Shown here: positions 24,587 to 37,636 of the stretch, piece after piece | How positions within the stretch are numbered: position 1 is the first letter of the stretch | Layout: each line of letters begins with the position of its first letter | Assembly (NCBI GenBank): GCA_013335405.1 | Contig: JAAXVR010000011.1 | Span: 1-60,519 of the forward strand | DNA from: Chlorobiaceae bacterium | Lineage (GTDB): Bacteria > Bacteroidota > Chlorobiia > Chlorobiales > Chlorobiaceae | Length of the DNA: 60,519 nt | Reading direction: 5' to 3' | Notes under the pieces: model-generated | Seen by the model: only the letters and a program-made list of their open reading frames with translations | Databases searched by the model: none | What the model was told of the DNA's origin: nothing | Made by a program: the position numbers and the translations under genes

Positions 24587-26167
24587 TCAGCCGTGCAACT
24601 CGAAAACCTCATGAATGGCGGCATGGATGGAGTCGATAACCATGCCCGAAGAAACCAGGCTTGAAACGTCGTCGGCCAGATCACCCGCTCTTCCGTGAAA
24701 CCATGCCGCCGCCGCCCCCGCATCGCGGAGGTCGGCCCCTTTCGCGGCAATCGCGGCAATCATTCCTGACAGGACATCACCCGAGCCGGCAGCTGCAAGC
24801 GCTTCTGTCCCGCTCGTGCAGAGAAGCACCGACCCTTCAGCAGAGGCCAGTACTGTCGGATTTCCCTTCAGCAGCAAGCTCACGCTGTACCTGAGGGCAA
24901 CGTCGCGTGCGGTCTCGATCGGGTTGGCCGCTATTGCATCTGAGGAAAGGCCGCACAGCCTGCTCAACTCGCCGTAATGAGGCGTGAGAAGCACGTCGCT
25001 GTATTGTTCGGTCGCAAGGGGCAATCCTCTTCCGGAAAGGGAATGGAGTGCATCGGCGTCAATGATGAGTTTTTTCCCCGCGATCTCTTCCGAAGAGAGC
25101 AGGGCATCGGTGAACCTGACAGTTTCAGCATCACGGCCGAGGCCGCAGCCGATAACGATCGCATCGGCCCAGAGGGCTTTTTCGATGACCGTTTCAAGTT
25201 TCCTTCCGATGACGATCGCTTCAGGCACCGATGCATGCATGGCATCCGAAAGTTCTGTCGGAATCGACACGCAGACATACCCCGCGCCTGTTTTCACTGC
25301 AGCTTTTGCCGAGAGAATCGCCGCGCCGAGCATCGAGGAATTCTCTGTGCGTGAACCGGCCACGATCAGTACCTTGCCGTTTGTATGCTTGGCGCTCGAA
25401 GGCTCCCTCAGGATGAACCGGGATGCAGCGAATTCAGCGTCGACGAGAAGACAGCCTGCCGGTTCGACCAAAAAGCGGGGGATGGAGATTTCCGCAATCT
25501 CCGTTTCCCCGCAGCTTCGGGGTCCGTCGTTGAGGAAGAAGCCGGTTTTCAGGAACGCCATGGTTACCGTCACATCGGCAATTACGCAAGGTATGGCCGA
25601 AAACCCGCTGGTGGCATCGAGACCGGATGGAATATCGACAGCGACCGTCATTGCCTGTGAGCGTTCACGGATGTTGTTGAGAAGCTCGATGCCATGGGAA
25701 AGGGGCCCGGAGAGTTGTTCTTTGTCGGACGACAGGCGGAACCCGGTACCCGTCATGGCGTCTACGAGAACATCATACGTTGTCTCTGCGACGAACGGAA
25801 GCGCTTCGTCATGGCTGCGGAAAATGCGGAGGTTCTCCTGCAGGCTTCCATAAGCCAGAAGCATGCCGAATCCTTCGCTGTTGATGCCACTGAGCGATTC
25901 TTCAGGGTAGAGCAGCACCAGATCGACCGATGCACCGATGTTGAGCAGGTGGCGGGTGATGACAAACCCGTCGCCGCCGTTGTTGCCCTTGCCGCAGACA
26001 ACGAGAAAAACGGTTCCATCAAGATCCCTGCGGTCGAGGGTCTTGCAGATAACTCTCACACATTCTCTCCCGGCAAGTTCCATCAGTCTTGCTTCGCCGA
26101 TGCGGAGGCTTTCGATTGCCGCCTTGTCGGCGTTCTGCATTTCAGTGGCGGTCAGGACCGGCTGCAT
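24587..26167 (-). CDS. nnr: Bifunctional NAD(P)H-hydrate epimerase / ADP-dependent dehydratase
   Basis: This 526-residue protein repairs damaged (hydrated) NADH and NADPH. The N-terminal epimerase domain (YjeF_N, about residues 1-215) includes MQNADKAAIES, VVCGKGNNGGDGFVITRHL and VAVDIPSGLDATSG. The C-terminal kinase-fold dehydratase (about 225-526) includes KVLIVAGSRTENSSMLGAAILS, VIGCGLGRD, LIIDADAL, LTPHYGEL, LLKGNPTVLAS and AAAGSGDVLSGMIAA. Both catalytic regions look intact. It lies 29 bases after purL on the same strand, so it is probably the last gene of secA-purL-nnr. Confidence 0.93.
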   Translation of the reverse strand: MQPVLTATEMQNADKAAIESLRIGEARLMELAGRECVRVICKTLDRRDLDGTVFLVVCGKGNNGGDGFVITRHLLNIGASVDLVLLYPEESLSGINSEGFGMLLAYGSLQENLRIFRSHDEALPFVAETTYDVLVDAMTGTGFRLSSDKEQLSGPLSHGIELLNNIRERSQAMTVAVDIPSGLDATSGFSAIPCVIADVTVTMAFLKTGFFLNDGPRSCGETEIAEISIPRFLVEPAGCLLVDAEFAASRFILREPSSAKHTNGKVLIVAGSRTENSSMLGAAILSAKAAVKTGAGYVCVSIPTELSDAMHASVPEAIVIGRKLETVIEKALWADAIVIGCGLGRDAETVRFTDALLSSEEIAGKKLIIDADALHSLSGRGLPLATEQYSDVLLTPHYGELSRLCGLSSDAIAANPIETARDVALRYSVSLLLKGNPTVLASAEGSVLLCTSGTEALAAAGSGDVLSGMIAAIAAKGADLRDAGAAAAWFHGRAGDLADDVSSLVSSGMVIDSIHAAIHEVFELHG

Positions 26168-26196
26168 GATGGCGTCTCCTTTTCTCTGGTGGAAAA

Positions 26197-28488
26197 TCAG
26201 AGCTGGTCAAGGTGCAAAGCGCGTTCGAGGGCATGGTAATAGGCCGAGGCGAGCTTTTCGACCGGAAGGTTTATAATTTCCGTACCGTTCACCGCTATTT
26301 CGGCATTCCCTTCGACAACCTTTCCGATGACCCGGATAGGTATGCCATGTCTGTTTGCTTCCTCGATGACCTCTCTGGCATGTTCAGGCGCAATGCTCAG
26401 GATCACGCGTCCCTGGGCTTCGGAATAAAGCAGTTCCTGAATCAGCGCCGGACCTTTTCCTGCGGATTCGAGATCGATGCTGAATCCCAGAAGAGGGTTT
26501 TCCGAAGCCATGACCGCTTTTTCTGCAAGGGCAGTGAACATACCGCCGTCTGAAATATCATGGGCGGAATGCACAAGCTTTCGCGAAGCAAGGGAAATCA
26601 GCAGTTCCTGGAGGTTTTTTTCATGTTCGAGATCAATTGCAGGAGCGTTGCGGCCGGGAGTGCCGTACTGCATGACAAGGTATTCCGAACCGTCGAGGTT
26701 CAGTTCGGGGTCACCGAGCAGGATAATGGCGTCGCCGGGGTTGCGGAAGGTCGAAACGACAAGGTTTCCGATGTCATCGAGCAAACCGATCATGCCAATC
26801 GTCGGGGTAGGGTAGATCGCTGTCCGTACACCGCCGATCGAAGATTCGTTGTAAAAACTCACGTTGCCGCCGGTCACGGGGGTGTTGAATACCCTGCAGG
26901 CTTCTCCCATGCCTTCGACGGATGCTTTGAACTGATAATAAACTTCGGGCTTGTAAGGGTTTCCGAAATTAAGGCAATTGGTTATGGCCAGCGGTCTGGC
27001 GCCGGTGCAGGCGATGTTTCTCGCACATTCGGCAACGGCTATACGGCCTCCGGCTGAAGGGTTCAGGTAAACGTAACGGGCATTGCAGTCCGTTTTCATG
27101 GCAAGCCCTTTCGTGGTACCCTTGATCCTGATGACGGCAGCGTCGGTCTGGCCGGTGGGCGTGACGGTATTGGTCTGCACCATGGAGTCGTATTGGCGGT
27201 AGACCCACTGTTTGCTTGCGATGTTCGGGCGTGAAAGCAGTTCGAGGCTGATGGCTGTGAAATCGACGGTTTCGTCTGCGGCAAGCCTGGCTTCCGGAGT
27301 TTCAGGTTTTTTTTCGACGGCTTCACGGATGTAGACCGGGGCTCCTCCTCCAAGCACGAGCGAGGTTGCGGGAATTTCAGCGACAATCCCGCCATGGTGT
27401 CTGACACGGAGGAGGTTGTCGCTTGTCACGCAGCCGATGACTTTTGCCTGGACATCCCATTTGCGGTAGATGTCCATGATGTTCTGCTCCCTTCCTTTTT
27501 CCGCTACGATGAGCATCCTTTCCTGTGATTCGGAGAGCATGATTTCATAGGCACTCATCCCTTTTTCCCGGATCGGGACGAGGTCGAGATCGATCTCGAT
27601 GCCTCCGGAACCGGTTTTTTCAATGCCCCTGGCGCTCATTTCAGAAGTTGAACTGGTGATGCCGGCAGCACCCATATCCTGCAGTCCGACTACATAGCCC
27701 GATGCAACGGCTTCGAGGGTTGCTTCGAGCAGGAGTTTTTCCGCGAAAGGATCGCCGACCTGTACGCTCGGCCTCTTGTCTTCGCTTGCTTCGCTGAGGT
27801 CCTCGGAAGCGAAGGTCGCGCCATGGATACCGTCCCTTCCAGTCGAGGATCCGACGATAAGCACGGGATTCCCTTCACCAAGCGCGGTAGCGCTGACTGT
27901 TTTTCCATGCTCCACGACACCTACCGACATTGCGTTGACAAGGGGATTGCCGGTATAGCCTTCTTCAAAATAGATTTCACCACCAACAGTAGGAACCCCG
28001 AACGAGTTCCCGTAATCCCCGATGCCGCGGACTACGCCGTCGACAAGGTAACGGACGCGGGGATCCCTGGGGGAGCCGAACCTCAGCGAATTGAGCGATG
28101 CTACCGGACGGGCGCCCATGGTGAAAATATCGCGATGGATGCCGCCGACTCCCGTCGCAGCACCCTGGTAGGGCTCGACAGCGGAGGGATGGTTGTGGGA
28201 TTCGATCTTGAAGGCGACGGCAAGATTGTCGCCGATATCGACAAGACCCGCATTTTCCTCGCCGGCGCCTGTCAGCACGGCCTTGCCTTCCCGTGGAAGG
28301 GTTTTGAGCACCGCAATGGAATTCTTGTAGCTGCAGTGTTCCGACCACATGACGGAGAAAATCCCGAGTTCGGTGATGGTCGGCACCCGTCCGAGGATGG
28401 ATTGTATTTTCCCGTACTCTTCCGCGTTCAGGCCATGTTCTTCGGCGATGGCCGGGGTTACTTCAATACTGGAATGGTTCATTGGCAT
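26197..28488 (-). CDS. purL: Phosphoribosylformylglycinamidine synthase, PurL subunit
   Basis: The product is about 763 residues, the small bacterial PurL type that works with PurQ and PurS. It converts FGAR to FGAM in purine synthesis. Typical features are [13 protein letters not shown] near the N-terminus, followed by [42 protein letters not shown] comes next, and a second PurM-like half contains [17 protein letters not shown] and [16 protein letters not shown]. The start is placed at the ATG at 28488 (MPMNHSS), 20 bases after the secA stop; the ATG at 28482 is equally possible. The longer frame to 28566 would run into secA and is rejected. Confidence 0.94.
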   Translation of the reverse strand: MPMNHSSIEVTPAIAEEHGLNAEEYGKIQSILGRVPTITELGIFSVMWSEHCSYKNSIAVLKTLPREGKAVLTGAGEENAGLVDIGDNLAVAFKIESHNHPSAVEPYQGAATGVGGIHRDIFTMGARPVASLNSLRFGSPRDPRVRYLVDGVVRGIGDYGNSFGVPTVGGEIYFEEGYTGNPLVNAMSVGVVEHGKTVSATALGEGNPVLIVGSSTGRDGIHGATFASEDLSEASEDKRPSVQVGDPFAEKLLLEATLEAVASGYVVGLQDMGAAGITSSTSEMSARGIEKTGSGGIEIDLDLVPIREKGMSAYEIMLSESQERMLIVAEKGREQNIMDIYRKWDVQAKVIGCVTSDNLLRVRHHGGIVAEIPATSLVLGGGAPVYIREAVEKKPETPEARLAADETVDFTAISLELLSRPNIASKQWVYRQYDSMVQTNTVTPTGQTDAAVIRIKGTTKGLAMKTDCNARYVYLNPSAGGRIAVAECARNIACTGARPLAITNCLNFGNPYKPEVYYQFKASVEGMGEACRVFNTPVTGGNVSFYNESSIGGVRTAIYPTPTIGMIGLLDDIGNLVVSTFRNPGDAIILLGDPELNLDGSEYLVMQYGTPGRNAPAIDLEHEKNLQELLISLASRKLVHSAHDISDGGMFTALAEKAVMASENPLLGFSIDLESAGKGPALIQELLYSEAQGRVILSIAPEHAREVIEEANRHGIPIRVIGKVVEGNAEIAVNGTEIINLPVEKLASAYYHALERALHLDQL

Positions 28489-28508
28489 TATATGGGTATT
28501 ACCGGAAA

Positions 28509-31592
<3,084 letters not shown>

Positions 31593-31833
31593 GTACGTTA
31601 TTTGTGCGATCTGTAAATAAATAAAGAAGGATCATGCAGCGGATATTCGCGGGTTTCCGGCGAAATCCATGGCAGCCATTCGAACCTTAAGGTAGAGAAT
31701 TAGCTCTTGAGAAAAAAGCCGGACAACCGGAAAAAATAGGGCCTGCAGCAAGCCTCAATTCTTGCTCGCCGTCGCCCCAGGCACTCTCGTTCCCGAGAGC
31801 CATAACATATAAAGAGCAATAGCGATGGAGTCC
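31593..31833. other. Gap between ogg and secA
   Basis: These 241 bases should carry the secA promoter. A short palindrome, ctctcgttcccgagag, lies near 31785. No gene or RNA was recognised. Confidence 0.35.
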
Positions 31834-32766
31834 TCAGAACCAGCGGAGTTTTTTCACTTCCTTTCTCCAGCAATGGAAGAGCAGGTGTCCGGCATATCCG
31901 GCAAGCGCCGGATTGAATATTGTCCTCGCTTCGGCATCGAGCGTCAGGTAGGTTGATGGTGTCAGAGGACGCAGTGCGGCAGTGCTGCCGAACCATTCGG
32001 CAAGGTACTGTCTGACGTGCGTGTCGACCGGAAAGGCATCGAACCGTCCAAGACCGAAAAGAGCTATGCAGTCCGCGATTTTGAGGCCGATCCCGTTGAG
32101 TTCGCAAAGCCGCCTTCTCACTTCCTCCAGCGGGATATTGTCATCCCGCAGTGCATTGAAGTCGACATTACCCTCAGCGACAGCCCTCGATGCGAGAATG
32201 ATGTTCCGGGCCCTTGTGCGATTGTTGTTGGTGCAGATGCTCAGTTCGAGCGGATCACATCCGGCAAGGAGCACCGGGGAAGGGAAGCCGTACAGTGTCA
32301 AGGGTCGGTCGCGGTACATGATATCGTATCTTTTGCCGTAGGTGCGCGCAAGGAGCGAGACCTGGTTTCTTATGATACGCATTCCGATGCCCTGGGCGCA
32401 CATGAAGGTTATCATGGCCTCAAACGGGTCCTGCCTCAGTATCCGCAACGAGAAATACTTCTGAAGCTGCTCCCATACGCAGGGATACCTGAAGGTGAAT
32501 TTTTCAGGGAAAGCATTCCGGACATCCACATCGAACGAGAAATAATCAGGGAAAAACTCTTCCGGGGGCATTTCTCCCATCCATGATGACGCACAGATTA
32601 TTTCAATCTCTTCAGTTGATTCTGTCGAAATCAATACAGGTGTATCGCAAAGTATTCCTGCGCTGATATTGCGATTATCATAGAGATAATTCCACATAAA
32701 AGACTGTCCGCTATACAGCGTATCTGTCAACGATAATCGCACAGCATTAATTTTTATGTTATGCAT
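31834..32766 (-). CDS. ogg: 8-oxoguanine DNA glycosylase, OGG1 type
   Basis: This is an HhH-GPD glycosylase/lyase of about 310 residues that removes 8-oxoguanine from DNA. The N-terminal OGG_N signature is LYSGQSFMWNY. The helix-hairpin-helix LNGIGLKIADCIALFGLGRFDAFPVDTHV holds the catalytic Lys (GLK) and the Asp of PVDTHV. The insert FMCAQGIGMRIIRNQVSLLA is the family's base-pocket helix. The ATG at 32766 (MHNIKINAVRLSL) fits the family better than the ATG ten codons upstream. Neither has a good ribosome binding site. Upstream is an unusual G/T-rich region. Confidence 0.85.
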   Translation of the reverse strand: MHNIKINAVRLSLTDTLYSGQSFMWNYLYDNRNISAGILCDTPVLISTESTEEIEIICASSWMGEMPPEEFFPDYFSFDVDVRNAFPEKFTFRYPCVWEQLQKYFSLRILRQDPFEAMITFMCAQGIGMRIIRNQVSLLARTYGKRYDIMYRDRPLTLYGFPSPVLLAGCDPLELSICTNNNRTRARNIILASRAVAEGNVDFNALRDDNIPLEEVRRRLCELNGIGLKIADCIALFGLGRFDAFPVDTHVRQYLAEWFGSTAALRPLTPSTYLTLDAEARTIFNPALAGYAGHLLFHCWRKEVKKLRWF

Positions 32767-33237
32767 GAAATTATTCAGAAAATTTAATAAAAACAACCGA
32801 AACAGACGGAGCTTGTCTTAATAAAATGTCTTTTCCTGGATACATTATAACCTTATAATAAAAGAAGTTATATTGATTTATATAAAGTATTTATATGTAC
32901 GGGATCTTTTAATAAAATTGCATTATAATATGTTTGTATGTTTTTGGTTTGGTTCTTTTAATTCGTTTATTGTTTGGTGTTGTGTTGGTTATAATGTGAT
33001 CCGTTTTGTTTAGGATACACTTGGATATGTGCTTGTGTTGTTTATAAAAATCTTATTATTGTGTTTATTTGTTGTTGTTATTATTTGTTTTAATTATGGA
33101 AAGATTGGGTGGTTGTTTTGGTGTGAATCGCCCGGCAGGGCGGGGTGCCTGGTTCAGGAGGAGGAAAATGCGGCGCCCCGTGAAGATGACGCGATGAAAA
33201 AGTAAAAGGTTGATCTGTCAGGTTTTCCGAAGTTCGT
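32767..33237. other. Intergenic region with a strong G/T-rich strand bias
   Basis: From about 32930 to 33125 the plus strand is almost free of C (roughly 5%) and is built of T and G runs such as gttgtgttggttataatgtg. It is followed by a GC-rich patch, cgcccggcagggcgg, near 33130. The first 100 bases, beside ogg, are simply AT-rich. No open frame or RNA gene was found. Confidence 0.6.
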
Positions 33238-33939
33238 TCAGGGTGAAACCTGTGAAAAAAAATGTTTCAGGGATGATTGCGGGTGTTCATTTCCCTGTAT
33301 CATTTCAAAGGTGAGGTTGTGTGCTTCAGGAGAGAACAGGGAAATGACGGCTATTTCTGCGACATCACTTCTCCGTATGACTCCTGTTTCGATACGGTCG
33401 CCGGTATCGAAAATCAATTCATGGCTGAACGGGGGTCCGTCAAGAAGTCCTCCCGGCCTGATGATTGTATAGGAATATCCTGATTCGGAAAAGAGTTTTC
33501 GCACTGCGTCTTCAGCTTCGAGCTTCATCGACAGTACTCTGCCATGCCTGTTGAGGGGGTGGTCCGGCCTCGTGACGGCAAGCGAACTTACCAGGACGAA
33601 TTTTCTGATGTTCAGCTCCCTTGCAACTGAAGCAAGCCTTACAACTCCGTCACGGTCGATCGCCGATGGCGGCGGCCCTCCGGCATCCCTGACGTTTCCG
33701 CCGACAGCCGAGATGACGGCATCCGCCCCTTCGAGGGCCAGTCTTGTATCGGCTTCGTTTTCAATCGAGCCGATCCTGATGCTGTCGGTGATTTCCGGTC
33801 CGAACATTTCGAGAGCTTTTTCGCGGGAACGGACGAAGAGATGATAGCTTATGCGGTGCCGCTGCAGGCTGTCGACAATCCATTTTCCGGTACGGCCGGT
33901 TGCTCCGGCAACAAGGACGGTGCCCTTAAACGTTTTCAT
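33238..33939 (-). CDS. Atypical short-chain dehydrogenase-like NAD(P)-binding protein
   Basis: This 233-residue Rossmann protein has an N-terminal cofactor motif VLVAGATGRTGKWIVDSL (GxxGxxG). It also has ADAVISAVGGN, FVLVSSLAVTRPDHPLN and SYTIIRPGGLLDGPP. The absence of a clear YxxxK catalytic pair places it with atypical SDRs of the NmrA/SDR5 kind. Such proteins reduce small molecules or act as redox sensors, and the substrate cannot be predicted. It follows the CPBP-like membrane protein gene at a 72-bp distance on the same strand. The C-terminus FSQVSP is complete. Confidence 0.8.
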   Translation of the reverse strand: MKTFKGTVLVAGATGRTGKWIVDSLQRHRISYHLFVRSREKALEMFGPEITDSIRIGSIENEADTRLALEGADAVISAVGGNVRDAGGPPPSAIDRDGVVRLASVARELNIRKFVLVSSLAVTRPDHPLNRHGRVLSMKLEAEDAVRKLFSESGYSYTIIRPGGLLDGPPFSHELIFDTGDRIETGVIRRSDVAEIAVISLFSPEAHNLTFEMIQGNEHPQSSLKHFFSQVSP

Positions 33940-34011
33940 GGAAAGCTGCGGGATGAGTTATTGCCATAATAGAATACCATAACCCATCCCGTTGTTCTGA
34001 ACGTTCGCCGT

Positions 34012-34590
34012 TCAGTTGAACAGTGAAAATTTAACGCTCCAGGCCATGGTCAGATCGACAAGGGCGTGCAGAAAGATGACGGTTCTGATATCACGGTACC
34101 AGAAAAAGTTCAACGCCCAGCTGCCGGCGATGAGCAGCTGAACAGGCATGAAAAACGGCTTGTAGGGGCTTGTCTGGACGACATGTTCAGGCAGTATCGG
34201 AAGCCAGAAAAGTCCATGAATGAAGCCGCTGTAGATCATGAAACAGATAAATCCCGCGGAAAAGAGCAGCCATGGGTTTTGTGTGACCTTGCCGGCCAGA
34301 AAGTTGCCGAGCTGAAAAAAAGCGTAGAAAAAGAATGTTTCTGCAACGCCGTTACCGATACTGAAGACAATGAGCGTAGGGATATTCAGCGGACGTCCCC
34401 CGTCGGTAGTGGAATGGGAATAGACCCAGGCGTTGATTGCGACGATGACGAGCGAACAGATCAGGAGGATTTTTCTGCGGCTGTCGAATTCCCTGCTGAA
34501 GGAGAGAATATCCTCCCTGAAAAATACGAAGCCAATAATGAACGCAATTGCCCAGTAGGCATAAATCATCATCGGTACCGAGAGTTCCAT
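34012..34590 (-). CDS. Multi-spanning membrane protein, CPBP-like with degenerate motif
   Basis: The product is 192 residues with about six predicted membrane helices. The arrangement NGVAETFFFYAFFQLG, then FMIYSGFIHGLF, then VIFLHALVDLTMAW recalls the CPBP (Rce1-like) intramembrane protease family. The first motif lacks the usual EExxxR; it has a single Glu followed by Thr and no Arg. Proteolytic activity is therefore doubtful. It lies 19 bases after lipA on the same strand and probably shares its transcript. Alternative: an unrelated small transport or lipid-metabolism membrane protein. Confidence 0.55.
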   Translation of the reverse strand: MELSVPMMIYAYWAIAFIIGFVFFREDILSFSREFDSRRKILLICSLVIVAINAWVYSHSTTDGGRPLNIPTLIVFSIGNGVAETFFFYAFFQLGNFLAGKVTQNPWLLFSAGFICFMIYSGFIHGLFWLPILPEHVVQTSPYKPFFMPVQLLIAGSWALNFFWYRDIRTVIFLHALVDLTMAWSVKFSLFN

Positions 34591-34609
34591 GAGTGCTGAA
34601 GGTTAAAGG

Positions 34610-35485
34610 TTATTGAAAAGATGAATGGCCGGTTGACAACGCTTCCGCATGATAGGAACTTCTGACGAACGGTCCGGACTGTACGTTCCTGAATCCGGCT
34701 GTTTCCGCAAGAACCCGGTATGCGGTGAACTCCTCCGGCGTGACGTACCGGACGACCGGTAGATGGTCGGCAGAAGGCTGCAGGTACTGGCCGATGGTAA
34801 TCATATCGCAACCGTGACGATGAAGGTCGTCGATAGCCGATGCGATTTCTTCCGGGGTTTCACCCATACCGACCATGATCCCGGATTTGGTCACGAGCCC
34901 GTGAGTTTTTTTTGCCCTTTCGATGATCCTCAGTGAATTCCGGTAGTTTGCCTCGGGCCGTACTTTCCCGTAAAGCGACGGCACGGTTTCAATGTTGTGG
35001 TTGAGCACGTCCGGCATTTCCCGCATGACAAGATCGAGGGATGCCTCTTCATTATTGAAATCCGGGATCAGGCATTCAATGGTAACCCCCGGAACGAGAG
35101 CCCTTGTCGCACGGATGGTTTCAACCCAGTGGCCCGAGCCTCCGTCAACGAGATCGTCCCTGGTCACGCTTGTCAGGACGGTGTGTTTCAGCAGCATCGA
35201 TTGAACTGCGGCGGCTATGTTTTCAGGCTCGTCGGGGTCAGGTACATGAGGCCTGGAATTCTTGTCCACGGCACAGAATCTGCAGCTTCTCGTGCAGGAG
35301 TTTCCCAGCAGGAGGAAGGTTGCTGTACCGCGGGACCAGCACTCCTGCAAGTTCGGGCACAACGCCGAGCGGCAGACGGTATGCAGGCTGTGGCGGTTGA
35401 GAAGTTGCCTCGTTGCCGCGAACGATGCGCCGGATGCCATTCTGATTTTCAGCCATTCGGGTTTTTTCAGGGGACGGGGTTCCAT
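34610..35485 (-). CDS. lipA: Lipoyl synthase
   Basis: This is a radical-SAM enzyme of about 291 residues that inserts two sulfurs into protein-bound octanoyl chains. The auxiliary cluster cysteines are [12 protein letters not shown]. The radical-SAM cluster is CTRSCRFC, and the C-terminal RSSYHAE motif holds the conserved serine. Internal motifs [16 protein letters not shown] and [12 protein letters not shown] are also typical. The start is set at the ATG at 35485 ([14 protein letters not shown]). The longer frame adds residues not seen in LipA. It is the first gene of a lipA-membrane protein-SDR run. Confidence 0.95.
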   Translation of the reverse strand: MEPRPLKKPEWLKIRMASGASFAATRQLLNRHSLHTVCRSALCPNLQECWSRGTATFLLLGNSCTRSCRFCAVDKNSRPHVPDPDEPENIAAAVQSMLLKHTVLTSVTRDDLVDGGSGHWVETIRATRALVPGVTIECLIPDFNNEEASLDLVMREMPDVLNHNIETVPSLYGKVRPEANYRNSLRIIERAKKTHGLVTKSGIMVGMGETPEEIASAIDDLHRHGCDMITIGQYLQPSADHLPVVRYVTPEEFTAYRVLAETAGFRNVQSGPFVRSSYHAEALSTGHSSFQ

Positions 35486-35542
35486 AAAGGGACGCAACTT
35501 CAGAAGGTTCCGGATTATAAGCCTGTAATATAAAGCTTGCAT

Positions 35543-35896
35543 TGTAATTTCTGCTCACCATACAGGTACGGCAATCATTATGCCGGGATGAATGCTGAAA
35601 AAGCATGGTATTTCAACGCATGGTGCCCGGCAAGGCTGCGGTTTTCCTGCACTCATGATCGCGGACAGCCGCTTCGTCCGGTTTTTGGAATACATCGGTC
35701 TGACAGTTTCGGAAGGAAATGAATTTTCGACGGAAATATCTTTGCGGAAACAAGTTGTCTGATGTATAACTTTCAGGGAAAGGTCTTTCTCAAGACGTCA
35801 GGAAGTTCCTCTTGCCTTGCGTTTATAACAGTAATCCGTGAAACCCTGCAACCCGGTTTACGGATGGGCTTCAGCAACCGGAAAATACCTCCAGAT
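35543..35896. other. Divergent region between lipA and the cupin gene
   Basis: These roughly 350 bases lie between divergent genes and should contain both promoters. The plus-strand reading frame is open upstream of the cupin start (from 35762) but is not protein-like. No palindrome or RNA element was recognised. Confidence 0.35.
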
Positions 35897-36373
35897 ATGA
35901 AAAATGCGCTACGCGGGCTCTTTTATGCTTCTGTTTTGCTTTCCATGCAATGCGGCGTGCTGCATGCTGAGCAATACAGCAATGTCGAGGTCAGGAAAAT
36001 CCTTGTATCGACGAAAACAAGCGATGGCCGACCCATACAATATCTGAAGACCTCAAGTCCTGAAGTCACGGCGCTCGAGGTCACGTTTCCACCGGGAGGT
36101 TCGACCGGCTGGCACCAGCATCCTGTTCCGGTCTATGCCTATGTTCTGGACGGGTCGCTCACGGTGAATATGGAAAACGGCCAGTCGTTTGTTTTTAACA
36201 GGGGGGACGCGATCTTCGAAGTCATGAATACGCTGCACAACGGCACCAACCTCGGTTCCGTGCCGGTAAGGCTCGTTGTTTTCTATACGGGCGCCGTCGG
36301 GGTGCCCAACGTGATACGGCAGGAGCAGACCCTGCCCCAGCCCCGAAAAGAGCCTGCACAAACCGGAGAGTGA
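35897..36373 (+). CDS. Secreted cupin-domain protein
   Basis: The product is about 158 residues. An N-terminal signal peptide (MKNALRGLFYASVLLSMQCG, cleavage near LHAEQ) is followed by one cupin barrel. The metal-binding motifs are STGWHQHPVPVYAYVLDGSLTV (two His and a Tyr/Glu position) and the later LHNGTNLG. The start at 35897 is chosen because it puts the signal peptide at the N-terminus; the open frame extends upstream to 35762. It ends three bases before the YhaO-like gene, so the two may be co-transcribed. A periplasmic cupin beside a cytoplasmic nuclease pair suggests coincidence rather than a shared role. Confidence 0.72.
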   Translation: MKNALRGLFYASVLLSMQCGVLHAEQYSNVEVRKILVSTKTSDGRPIQYLKTSSPEVTALEVTFPPGGSTGWHQHPVPVYAYVLDGSLTVNMENGQSFVFNRGDAIFEVMNTLHNGTNLGSVPVRLVVFYTGAVGVPNVIRQEQTLPQPRKEPAQTGE

Positions 36374-36376
36374 ACG

Positions 36377-37636
36377 ATGTTCAGGTTTCTTCACGCGGCC
36401 GACATCCACCTCGACAGCCCGCTGAAAGGGCTCGAGCAATATCCTGATGCTCCCGTGGAGCAGATCCGTCTTGCGGCACGCCGTGCTTTCGACAATCTCG
36501 TAGAGACGGCAATCGATGAAAAAGCCGATTTTCTCCTGCTGGCCGGGGATCTCTATGATGGCGACTGGAAAGACTTCAATACCGGCATCTTTTTTATCAA
36601 TCGCATGGGGCGGCTGCGCGATGCAGGTATTCCGGTTTTCATGGTTTCCGGCAATCACGATGCGGCGAGCCAGATCACCCGGTCGCTGAAACTGCCCGAT
36701 AATGTCACCCTTTTTCCGCACCGGAATGCCGAAACACGGAACATCGAACACCTCGGCGTCGCCGTTCACGGTCGGAGTTTTTCTTCCCGTTCGGTCATGG
36801 ACGACCTTGTCGGGAGCTATCCCCAGGGCGATCCCGGGCTTTTCAATATAGGACTTCTCCATACCAGCCTGAACGGACGTCCGGGCCATGAGCCCTATGC
36901 GCCCTGCACGCTCGACGCGCTCCGCTCGAAAGGGTACCGCTACTGGGCGCTCGGCCATGTTCATCAGCGTGAAGTGATCTGCAGTGACCCGTGGGTTGTT
37001 TTTTCCGGCAATATCCAGGGACGCCATATCAGGGAAACCGGTCCAAAAGGGTGCACGCTGGTAACGGCGGATGAAGGGCGCGTCATCGCCGTGGAAGAGC
37101 GCGAACTCGATGTGCTCCGCTGGGTGCTCTGCCGTGTCGATCCTCTGCGGTGCGACACGACGGACGCTCTTCTGGACCATGTCCGCGAGACCATCGAAGC
37201 CGAAAGGGCAAAAGCCGGAGGGAGACCGCTTGCCTTGAGGCTGATTGTGGAAGGGATAACGTCCCTGCATAACCGGCTTCACGACAATCAGCTTCAGTGG
37301 AGCGAGGAGGTTCGGGCTGTTGCGGCAAACCTCGGCGACGTATGGCTTGAGAAGATTGTGCTGAAGACCCGGAAGCATTCGCAGTCGCAGGAGTGGGGTT
37401 CAGACGACTCTCCGCTTCATGCGCTGATGCAGTCGGTCGAAAATTTTCAGCTTGAGCAGTCCACCCTCGCCGGGCTTGTTCCGGAATTCGAGAGACTGCG
37501 CAGCAGGCTCCCGCCCGAACTGCTCGCCGAACATGACCCGTTCCGTCCGGACGAAGATGAGCTTGTCCTTCTGCGCGACGAGGTGAAGGAGCTGCTCGCG
37601 GCAAAGATAGCCGGGGGAGGGAGTCATGAAAATTAA
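36377..37636 (+). CDS. yhaO: YhaO/SbcD-like metallophosphoesterase (DNA repair nuclease subunit)
   Basis: This 419-residue calcineurin-type phosphoesterase carries the metal-site motifs FLHAADIHLDSPL (DxH), LLLAGDLYDG (GDxxD) and VSGNHD (GNHD). GLLHTSLNG and YWALGHVHQRE (GHxH) complete the set. The C-terminal part (about residues 300-419) is specific to the YhaO branch. With the YhaN-like ATPase encoded next to it, it should form a Mre11-Rad50/SbcCD-like complex acting on DNA ends. Its 3' end overlaps the next gene by 11 bases, indicating coupled translation. Confidence 0.87.
   Translation: MFRFLHAADIHLDSPLKGLEQYPDAPVEQIRLAARRAFDNLVETAIDEKADFLLLAGDLYDGDWKDFNTGIFFINRMGRLRDAGIPVFMVSGNHDAASQITRSLKLPDNVTLFPHRNAETRNIEHLGVAVHGRSFSSRSVMDDLVGSYPQGDPGLFNIGLLHTSLNGRPGHEPYAPCTLDALRSKGYRYWALGHVHQREVICSDPWVVFSGNIQGRHIRETGPKGCTLVTADEGRVIAVEERELDVLRWVLCRVDPLRCDTTDALLDHVRETIEAERAKAGGRPLALRLIVEGITSLHNRLHDNQLQWSEEVRAVAANLGDVWLEKIVLKTRKHSQSQEWGSDDSPLHALMQSVENFQLEQSTLAGLVPEFERLRSRLPPELLAEHDPFRPDEDELVLLRDEVKELLAAKIAGGGSHEN

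Noticed and set aside
36053-37378. Long open frame (441 codons) on the minus strand
   Set aside because: It runs antisense to the cupin and yhaO genes. The plus-strand frames carry clear family motifs; the minus-strand translation is low-complexity and matches nothing recognisable.
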